Part shown: positions 1-5,842 of the stretch, piece by piece | Numbering within the stretch: the first letter of the stretch is position 1 | How the letters are laid out: each line of letters opens with the position of its first letter | Origin: Planctomycetes bacterium RBG_16_41_13 | Lineage (GTDB): Bacteria; Planctomycetota; Brocadiia; Brocadiales; Brocadiaceae | Length of the DNA: 5,877 nt | Assembly: GCA_001828295.1 (NCBI GenBank) | Contig: MHYI01000291.1 | Coordinates: forward strand, 1-5,877 | Direction: 5' to 3' | Made by a program: the position numbers and the translations under genes | The notes under the pieces: generated by a model | Seen by the model: the letters and a program-made list of their open reading frames with translations, nothing else | Databases searched by the model: none | What the model was told of the DNA's origin: nothing

Positions 1-24
1 TAAGTACAAGTAATCAGAAGGCGC

Positions 25-44
25 TTGGCGATGCCGGCTTTTTT
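25..44 (+). terminator. Possible intrinsic terminator of a gene left of the window
   Basis: A short stem (TTGGC, 25-29, against GCCGG, 33-37, with three G-C pairs and two G-U pairs) closes on the loop GAT. It is followed after one C by six T residues (39-44). The arrangement resembles a Rho-independent terminator for a forward-strand gene ending before the window. The stem is short and partly wobble-paired, so this is a weak call. Confidence 0.3.
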
Positions 45-56
45 GTCTGTATTAAA

Positions 57-190
57 CTTTCAGGAACAGCAATATGTTGCATAATAAATTTTTATATAGG
101 AACAATTGATTCTGTTTGTCCGGAAATGAATAGTGCATAGGTGTTTCTATTAGAAACACGTAATAATGCGGAATGGCAGGTTCCTGAAAG
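57..190. repeat. Nested inverted repeats in intergenic DNA
   Basis: The outer arms CTTTCAGGAAC (57-67) and GTTCCTGAAAG (180-190) are perfect 11-bp reverse complements. Similarity between the arms continues less perfectly on the inner side: a GCATAATAA-like string near 82-90 is matched on the other strand near 161-169. Inside lies a second perfect hairpin, GTGTTTCT (141-148), loop ATT, AGAAACAC (152-159). An RNA from either strand could fold into a long interrupted stem. The arrangement could be a decayed palindromic element of MITE type or an untranslated structured region; no family is recognised. Confidence 0.5.
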
Positions 191-472
191 ATTTTAAACA
201 CGAAAGACGTAAGGGAAAATTTACTAAAAAGAGAAAAAGATGTATTTGTATTTTGCAGCAATAAAGTAAAGATTTATCAATAAAACAGGGAAAAGACGCT
301 GCACACCTTTTTTTTACTTTCTGTCCAAAATCAATTCACGCCTTTTAAAGCCATAGAGATGCAGGAATGTGCGCTTTGCGGTTTTCTTGCAAACCTTTGC
401 CTTTTGCCGCCAATTCACTGAAAAGCATACAGAAATGCCAAAAATCCTACACTTTTTAAAAAATATGTATCA

Positions 473-576
473 GTTATAACTGTTTGTAACACTTTAGTTT
501 TTTGAAAAATTGTGACAATGTAGTTGTTCTGAATAACGTCTTGAGTGAGATGTAGTGTGCGTCCTACGCAACCTAC
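473..576 (+). repeat. Dispersed intergenic element, copy A, with REP-like hairpin
   Basis: This copy shares its core with a second copy at 5746-5842. The best block, 483-505, matches 5776-5798 at 22 of 23 positions and begins TTTGTAACACTTTAGT. Weaker shared blocks are GTTATA at 473-478, ACTG at 479-482, and an AATTGT...ATGTAGT string near 509-523. About 30 bases further on lies an imperfect hairpin at 552-576: GTAG pairs with CTAC, a 2x2 mismatch follows, then TGCGT pairs with ACGCA around the loop CCT. The GTAG-headed hairpin resembles REP sequences mobilised by REP-associated tyrosine transposases (IS200/IS605-related). That family link is inference; no transposase lies in the window. Relative to copy B, this copy lacks about 17 bases after GTTATA. 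Confidence 0.6.
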
Positions 577-653
577 CCGCTAAATACCACCCCTGCATCC
601 CCGCCCTGACCTTTACCCACCCACGTAGCTTCCCTGGATACCGGAAAATAGGG

Positions 654-682
654 GAGGCACAATGATGCAAACGTTTTGCCTC
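654..682 (+). promoter_or_regulatory. Hairpin across the start of a small ORF
   Basis: GAGGCA (654-659) and TGCCTC (677-682) are perfect reverse complements separated by 17 bases; the spacer holds the palindrome AAACGTTT (669-676). The left arm overlaps the Shine-Dalgarno-like GGGGAGG (651-657), and the loop contains the tandem ATG ATG of the ORF at 662. If the transcript folds this way, the ribosome site would be partly sequestered, as in translational control hairpins. A six-pair stem may also be chance. Confidence 0.25.
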
Positions 683-796
683 TTACAATACACAATGTGT
701 GCATTGGATGATTTTTTCAAAAAGCTAAATCGTTACTATCAGTTTAATTTTTTGGAAATAACATATGTTTTGTTTTACGAAGCTCCAAAATGTTAA
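662..796 (+). CDS. Candidate small protein, 44 aa, unknown function
   Basis: An open frame begins with tandem ATG ATG at 662 and 665 and ends with TAA at 794-796. It gives 44 residues from the first start or 43 from the second. A strong Shine-Dalgarno-like GGGGAGG (651-657) lies 4 bases before the first ATG and 7 before the second, so the second is the better placed start. The product begins MMQTFCLLQYTM and is rich in Phe, Tyr and Leu with four Cys or Lys/Cys-rich ends, but it shows no clear signal peptide, transmembrane segment or known motif. It stands alone, about 330 bases before the AsmA-like gene. The ribosome site is the only positive evidence, and the frame may be fortuitous. Confidence 0.25.
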   Translation: MMQTFCLLQYTMCALDDFFKKLNRYYQFNFLEITYVLFYEAPKC

Positions 797-802
797 ATTT
801 TA

Positions 803-860
803 TGCCCAAAGGGCAGGAAGCATTTAGCCAGGGGCGGCATCTGTCTGGAATCAGAACATT
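803..860. repeat. Degenerate palindromic repeat remnant
   Basis: TGCCC-AAA-GGGCA (803-815) is a perfect short palindrome. It is followed by TAGCCAGGGGCGGCA (825-839) and a matching CTGG near 843-846, so the second unit looks like a decayed hairpin of the type CCAGGGGC...GCCCCTGG. Paired short GC-rich palindromes like these recur in intergenic DNA of several environmental phyla, including Planctomycetota. The assignment to that class is from memory of its general look, and the copy is too damaged to be certain. Confidence 0.3.
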
Positions 861-941
861 ACGTACCACAGCCCCGAACATAACCTGGCTTCTTGCCGGG
901 CTGGGGTGTATCCTAAGCTGGCATAGCCGGAACCAAACAAG

Positions 942-987
942 CACGAAACGCGAAATACGAAAGGGGAACCACAGATTACACAGATTA
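942..987. repeat. Short tandem repeats (3 x 7 bp and 2 x 9 bp)
   Basis: Three successive 7-bp units CACGAAA, CGCGAAA and TACGAAA occupy 942-962. They are followed closely by two perfect tandem copies of CACAGATTA at 970-978 and 979-987. Such CGAAA-type and CACAGATTA-type runs have the look of low-complexity dispersed intergenic repeats. They argue against the overlapping open frames on both strands here being real genes. Confidence 0.6.
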
Positions 988-1124
988 AAAAAATTGTCAC
1001 AGGCGTACAATTGACCAATTTTACCATTAAATATTTTGCCAAAAAGCACGCACTGACGAATGGAAGTGTGCAAAGAAATTACTGATAAGGTACTAAACGG
1101 GTATTACGCGGGAGAATATTTATA

Positions 1125-3416
1125 ATGCGGAAAATAATAATCATACTTTCATCTGTTTTTGTTTTTCTTTTAATAACATTGGCCATAGCGCCCTTTGTAA
1201 TTAACCTAAATAAGTATAAAGACAGGATAATTACACTTGCAAAGCCCTATCTGAATCGGGAGTTTGATTTTGCGGATGTTAAACTTACCCTAATCAGCGG
1301 CTTTGGGGTAGAAATCAATGAATTGCGTATTGCGGACAATCCGGAATTTGGAAGTGAAGATTTTCTGTCTTTGCAGAGTCTTCGCATAAAGGTGGCGCTG
1401 TTTCCGTTATTAAAGAAAAAAATACAAATCAAAAAGTTGATCATGGATGAACCTGTTGTGCGCCTGGTCCGGAATTCAAAAGGGGAGTTTAATTTTTCTG
1501 ATATGGTAAGTGATGTCGAAGAAGGTGAAAAGCCGCAGGCAAAGGATGAAAAGAGAAAAGAAAAAAAATCAGGTAATGAAAAAAAACCTGCTAGCGAACA
1601 TAACATTTTTATGGCGGGATTAATGGTTTCTCAATGCGCCGTATACAATGGGCAGATAAATTTTCTGGATAATTTTGTCCATGATACACCGGTGACGATG
1701 GTGTTTGACGCACTAAATATAGAATTAAAAAATGTATCTTTGTATAAACCGATACGGGTATATGTATCTGCCTGTTTACCTGGGAGGACAGAACAAAATC
1801 TTTTCATAGAGGGAATGGTTGGGCCAGTAGGAGAAAATATGGATCTTGCGGGTCTTGCTATGGACATTCACGTTTCCGTCCAAAATGTATTTCTCCACAA
1901 ATTTGCTCCCTATATTCCAGATGGTTTAATGATATCTCCCCTTGAAGGAATATTGTCCATGACGGCAAATATGAAGGGTTCTGTTCATTCAGGATTGGAT
2001 TTAGAGTCTGTGATTCAGGGCGAAAAACTTGTAATGTCCATAAAAGATTCTAATGAAAAAATACAAAACGTAAATATTACACTGAAAGAAAAGATCAAAT
2101 ATGATGACAGAAAAGGGGATATCGGTTTTCAGCAATTGGATTTGACGCTGAATGATAACAATGTTTCATTAACGGGTACTATAGAAAATGTAAAAACAGA
2201 TCCGCAATGGGATGCAACCCTTATGGCAAAAATGAATGCACCTGGCGAAGCGTTAGCACTATACCCTGTCCTTAAAGAAGCGTTGCCGCAAGATTTCCAA
2301 TTCACAGGACCCTTAAACATGGAAATAACTTCAAGCGGAAGTATGGATGCTATGCAAATATCCGGACATACGGAGATGACGGGAGCGGAAATAATCTATG
2401 GAGAGATATTTAAGAAGCAAAAAAATATCCCATTTCAAATATCGCTAAAAGCAAATAAAATTGCAGATATCATTCAACTGGAGACTTTTGTAGTTAATTT
2501 GCAAAATGCATCCCTTAATAGTTCTGGTTCGATAGAGGGTCTGGCAAACCCTCGTTTTGATTTGGTGAGTACCACGAATGAATTTTCGTTGAAGGGATGG
2601 GATGCAATTGTTCCTTTGCTGAAAGAATATGAGCCGGAGGGTTCAGTTAGTATTAAGAATTATATGAAAGGCAATTTGGATGACGCATTCGTGAATCTGC
2701 ACGTTTCATCCCCTAAACTTTTGTTTAAATTCCCCGCATCTTCCGATAAGAAAGAAGATGAGAATACGAAACAACGCAAAGATGTTGCCGAATTGATTCG
2801 TTTTGAACTATTGGCAAAGAAACGAGCGGACAATATCACTGCGGACGGGGGGCTTGAAATGGGGAAGGGGCGTATATTGGATATTAATTTTGAAGAAGCG
2901 AAGGGGAAATATAGTTTTCAGGATGATATTTTGAAAATACAGAGCTTTCAAATGCGTACCTTTGAGGGAGATATTTCACTGACAGGAAACTATGACTCCA
3001 AAAGTATGCAGTGGGATGCAAGCCCTGTAGTAAATGCGGTAAAAATAGAAGGAATTGTTGATGCTTTTACTCAATACCGCGGCATGATGAAAGGGGTTTT
3101 TTCCGGATCGTTTGACATGGGCGGTTCTCTGGGGAAAAACGATAAAATGGTAACGAATGCTGATGGGTCGTTTCGTTTGTTACAAGGAGAGATCGAAAAC
3201 GTAAATTTTATGGAAACGATAATAGATTCTCTTTTGGGGATAAAAGAAGTTTACAAATATGCAGGGGAAAAGAAAGATGTGCTGGAAAAATATGAGGTAA
3301 CACGATTTGATGCTCTCGATGGTGAATTTTCTCTTTTAAATGATATGCTTGATTTAAAAAAGTGTTATCTGGAAAATGTTTATACCCCTGATGCGCCAGG
3401 TTCAGATGCAAGCTAA
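1125..3416 (+). CDS. AsmA family envelope protein, frame broken near its 3' end
   Basis: The frame encodes 763 residues. Residues 1-3 are charged and residues 4-26 form one hydrophobic signal anchor, so most of the protein should lie in the periplasm. The N-terminal pattern (INLNKYKDRI near 26-35, then LTLISGFGVEINELRI near 54-69 and NPEFGS) is typical of AsmA. AsmA-like proteins are long beta-rich envelope proteins linked to outer-membrane assembly and phospholipid transport; the specific cargo cannot be told here. A Lys/Glu-rich linker spans about 130-160 and another charged stretch near 540-555. The C-terminal AsmA region starts near 678 (DGSFRLLQGEIENVNFMETI). The ATG at 1125 is preceded by GGGAG (1110-1114), 10 bases upstream. 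The last residues, about 758-763, look out of frame, and the expected C-terminus continues at 3392-3745. With two extra bases removed the protein would be 872 residues. Confidence 0.9.
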   Translation: MRKIIIILSSVFVFLLITLAIAPFVINLNKYKDRIITLAKPYLNREFDFADVKLTLISGFGVEINELRIADNPEFGSEDFLSLQSLRIKVALFPLLKKKIQIKKLIMDEPVVRLVRNSKGEFNFSDMVSDVEEGEKPQAKDEKRKEKKSGNEKKPASEHNIFMAGLMVSQCAVYNGQINFLDNFVHDTPVTMVFDALNIELKNVSLYKPIRVYVSACLPGRTEQNLFIEGMVGPVGENMDLAGLAMDIHVSVQNVFLHKFAPYIPDGLMISPLEGILSMTANMKGSVHSGLDLESVIQGEKLVMSIKDSNEKIQNVNITLKEKIKYDDRKGDIGFQQLDLTLNDNNVSLTGTIENVKTDPQWDATLMAKMNAPGEALALYPVLKEALPQDFQFTGPLNMEITSSGSMDAMQISGHTEMTGAEIIYGEIFKKQKNIPFQISLKANKIADIIQLETFVVNLQNASLNSSGSIEGLANPRFDLVSTTNEFSLKGWDAIVPLLKEYEPEGSVSIKNYMKGNLDDAFVNLHVSSPKLLFKFPASSDKKEDENTKQRKDVAELIRFELLAKKRADNITADGGLEMGKGRILDINFEEAKGKYSFQDDILKIQSFQMRTFEGDISLTGNYDSKSMQWDASPVVNAVKIEGIVDAFTQYRGMMKGVFSGSFDMGGSLGKNDKMVTNADGSFRLLQGEIENVNFMETIIDSLLGIKEVYKYAGEKKDVLEKYEVTRFDALDGEFSLLNDMLDLKKCYLENVYTPDAPGSDAS

Positions 3417-3745
3417 AGGGGGATATCAATGTTGATACCGGCAACCTTGATTTAAGCGGCAAAGTTATATTGTCTTCGGAACATTCAGAAAAATTGACTA
3501 AGAAGGTGAAACCCTTAAAGGCGCTTCTCAATGAAAAGGGGAATATTGTCCTGCCCGTTACCGTTACCGGGACGATGAGTAAGCCAAAACCATTGCTGGA
3601 TACAAGTTATGTACTCAATGCGATGATGAATTATTATGGAAAGGAAGAACTCGGGAAAGGACTGGACAAGTTAAAAGAGAAACTTGGCTTGGAAAAACTC
3701 GGTTTGGAAAAGCTCGGTCTGGAAAAATTGTGGCAAAAAGATTAA
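3392..3745 (+). pseudogene. Detached C-terminal part of the AsmA family gene
   Basis: This frame is open from 3392 (just after a TGA at 3389-3391) to the TAA ending at 3745. From 3422 it reads DINVDTGNLDLSGKVIL and then GNIVLPVTVTGTMSKPKP, the usual end of an AsmA C-terminal domain. It follows the upstream frame by sense: the middle frame at 3397-3418 supplies QVQMQAKG, which joins YTPDA to DINVDTG without a gap. The first possible start is a TTG at 3470 with no Shine-Dalgarno sequence, and it sits inside the conserved strand. I therefore read this as the 3' part of the same gene, not a separate gene. The tail has three tandem GLEKL units. The break is either a true pseudogenising change or an assembly error. 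Confidence 0.8.
3683..3727 (+). repeat. 15-bp tandem repeat x3 in the AsmA C-terminal tail
   Basis: Three 15-bp units (3683-3697, 3698-3712, 3713-3727) each encode Leu-Gly-Leu-Glu-Lys, differing only at a few mostly silent bases. Together they give a short Lys/Glu/Leu-rich amphipathic tail just before the final LWQKD. Copy number could vary by slippage without changing the frame. Confidence 0.75.
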
Positions 3746-3786
3746 CACTGATTTAAAAGAAGAGAAGAACAGATCGTTCCACTAAG

Positions 3787-3806
3787 GTTGATAGAGAATT
3801 ATCAAC
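3787..3806. terminator. Hairpin between convergent genes, possible bidirectional terminator
   Basis: GTTGATA (3787-3793) and TATCAAC (3800-3806) form a perfect 7-bp stem with a 6-base loop. It sits between the end of the AsmA-like gene (3745) and the stop of larE (3809-3811). The position suits a shared terminator, but neither side has a strong T tract directly after the stem and the stem is A/T-rich. Confidence 0.3.
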
Positions 3807-3808
3807 GC

Positions 3809-4618
3809 TTACTGTTTAAGCACCTCATTCATACTGCCGCTACGGTATCCTTCTATATCAAGAGTGACGTACTTATATCCTATTTCCTTAAATGTATTGA
3901 TTAATTCAGTCCTTTTGCCGTTTTGTAATAATTTGGGAAAGTCTTCCGGCAGTATCTCAATTCTTGCTATGGTATCGTGATGCCTGACGCGAAATTGTCG
4001 CAGCCCGATGCTTCGCAAATAATCTTCTGCGGCGGCGACTAGAACTAATTTGCCTTCGGTAATGGCTTCCCCATAGGGGAAGCGGGACGACATGCAGGCG
4101 TACGATGGTTTATCCCAGTTCGAGAGATTGAGGTAATGTGATATTTCGCGTATATCTGATTTTCTGTATCCGAGATCCTTTAAAGGGCTGCGTACGCTGA
4201 GTTCCTTTGCGGCTTCAAGCCCTGGCCTGTGTTCACTTGTGTCGTCAAAATTGGCGCCATCCGCAACATTTTTGAATCCCTGTGCCCTTGCAATGTCTTT
4301 CAGTTTTCCAAATAATTCCGATTTGCAAAAATAACACCTGTTCGTGGGATTTTCCGCAAAGCCCTTAATATTAAGTTCGCTGGTATGGATGGTCATATGG
4401 GAGATACCAATCTCCTTTGCTATTTTTGTCGCCTCTTCATATTCAAATGCAGGATATGTTTCTGAACGGGCAGTGACTGCCATGGCTTTTCCGCCTAAAA
4501 CATCAAAACAAACTTTTGCGACAAGCGAGCTGTCCACTCCCCCTGAAAAAGCAACGACAACACTTTCCAGTGCCTCTGCATAGTTTCTTAATTTATTAAG
4601 TTTTTCTTTCGTATCCAT
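3809..4618 (-). CDS. larE: LarE, ATP-dependent sulfur insertase for nickel-pincer cofactor, [4Fe-4S] type
   Basis: This 269-residue protein is a PP-loop ATP pyrophosphatase. The ATP-binding loop SGGVDSS is at 25-31. Further family signatures are NRCYFCKSELF (93-103), DGANFDD (120-126), RPGLEAAKEL (131-140), SRFPYGEAIT (178-187), the RVRHHDTIARIE run (210-221) and YRSGSMN (258-264). LarE adenylates the carboxylates of pyridinium-3,5-biscarboxylic acid mononucleotide and installs sulfur to make the bis-thio form that later binds nickel. In the Lactiplantibacillus enzyme one cysteine (Cys176) is sacrificed. Here Cys175 occupies that place, and Cys95 and Cys98 form a CxxC absent from that enzyme. 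Three such cysteines mark the class that binds a [4Fe-4S] cluster and can act catalytically. The ATG at 4618 gives the usual length; no strong Shine-Dalgarno sequence precedes it. The gene starts 65 bases after the nadA stop, probably in one transcript. larA, larB and larC are absent from the window. Confidence 0.93.
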   Translation of the reverse strand: MDTKEKLNKLRNYAEALESVVVAFSGGVDSSLVAKVCFDVLGGKAMAVTARSETYPAFEYEEATKIAKEIGISHMTIHTSELNIKGFAENPTNRCYFCKSELFGKLKDIARAQGFKNVADGANFDDTSEHRPGLEAAKELSVRSPLKDLGYRKSDIREISHYLNLSNWDKPSYACMSSRFPYGEAITEGKLVLVAAAEDYLRSIGLRQFRVRHHDTIARIEILPEDFPKLLQNGKRTELINTFKEIGYKYVTLDIEGYRSGSMNEVLKQ

Positions 4619-4683
4619 ACTATTCGACGGTGATCAAATTTTTAATTTCAGCAAGGTGTATTTGAATATATTCCACTGAAAAT

Positions 4684-5592
4684 TTACGATAAATCCAGCA
4701 TTTTCTGGATAGCGGAATGTGCCTTTTGCGCGATATCCTCAGCGACCTTAACTTCATATACAAGGTCTTCCAAAGCCCACAATACCTTTTCCAGGTTAAT
4801 GAGCTTCATATTTGGACAATCGGAAAGCGGTGTAACTGCGAAAAATGTTTTTTGCGGGTTCTCTTTCTTTAGGCGATGTAAAAGACCGATCTCGGTTCCG
4901 ATTATAAATTTGCCTGCACTGGATTCCCTGCAATATTTTGCGATTCCAGTCGTACTTGCAACATGGTCAGCCAGCTCAATAACATCAGGTGTACATTCAG
5001 GATGCACCACGATTTTCGCCTGTGGATGTTCCTTTTTTGCTTTTACAATATGTTCCGCCAGTATCCTGTGGTGTGTTGGGCAGTAGCCTTCCCAAAGAAT
5101 CATGGGACGGTTGAGCTGTTTTGATACATACCCTCCCAGACTCTTATCCGGAACAAACAGTATTTCCTGTTCTTTGGGAAATGAAGATACGATTTTTATT
5201 GCGTTAGATGACGTGCAACAGATATCGCTCTCTGCTTTTACTGCGGCTGTACTGTTTACATAGCAAACAACTTTTGCACCGGGGTACTCCTTTTTTTTCA
5301 GAATAAGTTCCTTCCGGGTAATCATATTTGCCATCGGGCAGCCTGCATTTTCATCAGGCAAAAGCACCAATTTGCCAGGACAAAGAATTGATGCGGTTTC
5401 TGCCATGAAGTGTACCCCGCAGAAAACGATCATTTCAGCCTCCGTCCTGGCCGCCTGTTGTGATAATCCCAGAGAATCCCCGGTGTAATCGGCAATATCC
5501 TGCACTTCACCCCTTTGATAGTTGTGCGCAAGTATTATTGCATTTCTTTTCTTCTTTAATTCTTTTATTTTATCTATTATTAATGTAGTCAA
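4684..5592 (-). CDS. nadA: Quinolinate synthase NadA
   Basis: This 302-residue cytoplasmic enzyme condenses iminoaspartate (from NadB or aspartate dehydrogenase) with dihydroxyacetone phosphate to give quinolinate, the entry to de novo NAD synthesis. The three cluster ligands expected for the oxygen-sensitive [4Fe-4S] cluster are visible: Cys85 (AGCPMA), Cys171 (GYCPTHH) and Cys259 (DCPNMK), with spacing like Cys81/168/254 of the Thermotoga enzyme. Active-site residues include His23 and Tyr25 (AHNYQ), Tyr111, and His197 and Glu199 (HPE). The length fits the short form of the family. The start is a TTG at 5592: the frame is closed by a TAA 24 bases upstream and contains no ATG before the conserved core. 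No good Shine-Dalgarno sequence precedes it, so initiation may be weak or the transcript near-leaderless. nadB and nadC are not in the window; larE follows 65 bases downstream. Confidence 0.96.
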   Translation of the reverse strand: MTTLIIDKIKELKKKRNAIILAHNYQRGEVQDIADYTGDSLGLSQQAARTEAEMIVFCGVHFMAETASILCPGKLVLLPDENAGCPMANMITRKELILKKKEYPGAKVVCYVNSTAAVKAESDICCTSSNAIKIVSSFPKEQEILFVPDKSLGGYVSKQLNRPMILWEGYCPTHHRILAEHIVKAKKEHPQAKIVVHPECTPDVIELADHVASTTGIAKYCRESSAGKFIIGTEIGLLHRLKKENPQKTFFAVTPLSDCPNMKLINLEKVLWALEDLVYEVKVAEDIAQKAHSAIQKMLDLS

Positions 5593-5745
5593 ACTGTAGG
5601 TGTTTTCTTGATGTTATTGTATTGAGATGCCTTTTCATGCCAGTGTTTGTTTCTGAAAAACATGGCGTAAACACTATGAAAGTGAATAATAACACAGTGT
5701 GATGTGATTTTAAATACTTTTTTTATGTAACTCTTTCGCCAAATG
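5593..5745 (-). promoter_or_regulatory. nadA upstream region, promoter not resolved
   Basis: The space upstream of nadA must hold its promoter, but no confident -35/-10 pair can be chosen in this A/T-rich stretch. An imperfect inverted repeat, ACACTATG (5671-5678) against CACAGTGT (5693-5700, seven of eight pairs), lies about 80-110 bases upstream of the start. It is a possible operator. No riboswitch-like conserved core was recognised. Confidence 0.25.
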
Positions 5746-5842
5746 GTTATAAGTATAGGGAATGTGTTACTGTTTTTTGTAACACTTTAGTCTTTTGAGA
5801 CGGGAAATTGTCATATGTAGTGCGACGAGGTTCGTCGCACTA
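5746..5842 (+). repeat. Dispersed intergenic element, copy B, with perfect REP-like hairpin
   Basis: This copy begins with GTTATA (5746-5751) and has the block 5776-5798, which is near-identical to 483-505. It contains a perfect inverted repeat, GTGTTAC (5764-5770) and GTAACAC (5779-5785), around eight bases. It ends with a perfect 11-bp stem: TAGTGCGACGA (5818-5828), loop GGT, TCGTCGCACTA (5832-5842). The shared core followed by a GTAG-headed hairpin is the same order as in copy A, so the two parts probably travel as one unit. The form suggests a REP/MITE-type non-autonomous element. Confidence 0.65.

Larger units (their letters stand above)
1..1124. other. Long intergenic region, repeat-rich, no large gene
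   Basis: This stretch of over 1.1 kb before the AsmA-like gene contains only short open frames on both strands with no recognisable protein family. The frames at 744-1073 (minus) and 790-1014 (plus) overlap each other and run through short tandem repeats and palindromes, so I read them as chance frames. What can be seen is listed separately: a possible terminator at 25-44, inverted repeats at 57-190, a dispersed element at 473-576, a small ORF at 662-796, and repeat debris at 803-987. Between about 200 and 470 I see only A/T-rich sequence with several weak competing hairpins around 370-411. No clear sigma-70-type promoter for the AsmA-like gene could be singled out. Confidence 0.6.

Noticed and set aside
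52..261. 69 aa frame on the minus strand
   Set aside because: It runs through the nested inverted repeats in A/T-rich DNA, has Phe/Leu-rich low-information sequence and no family resemblance.
367..459. Small frame of 30 codons starting at ATG 367 in the forward strand
   Set aside because: The only purine-rich string (GCAGGA) directly abuts the ATG, too close to work as a ribosome site; no other support.
744..1073. Open frames on both strands (109 aa minus at 744-1073, 74 aa plus at 790-1014, 63 aa minus at 851-1042)
   Set aside because: They overlap each other over short tandem repeats and palindromes, lack recognisable motifs, and have no convincing ribosome sites.
1079..1107. TTACTG and TATTAC with 17-base spacing as a promoter for the AsmA gene
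   Set aside because: The -35 box matches the consensus poorly, and transcription would begin at or inside the Shine-Dalgarno sequence at 1110-1114.
1557..1587. Poly-A tracts in the Lys-rich AsmA linker as slippage sites
   Set aside because: The reading frame continues with good AsmA sequence on both sides, so no frame change is needed here.
3470..3745. A separate 91 aa gene starting at TTG 3470
   Set aside because: The frame has AsmA-like sense upstream of 3470 (GDINVDTGNLDLSGK), and the TTG lies inside a conserved strand with no ribosome site, so it is the tail of the upstream gene.
4344..5086. Forward-strand frames at 4344-4583 and 4799-5086
   Set aside because: They lie opposite the strongly supported larE and nadA genes and are their shadows.
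473..5842. The two repeat copies as ends of a 5.3-kb composite transposon
   Set aside because: They are in direct orientation, share only a short core, carry no transposase between them, and the genes inside are ordinary housekeeping and envelope genes.
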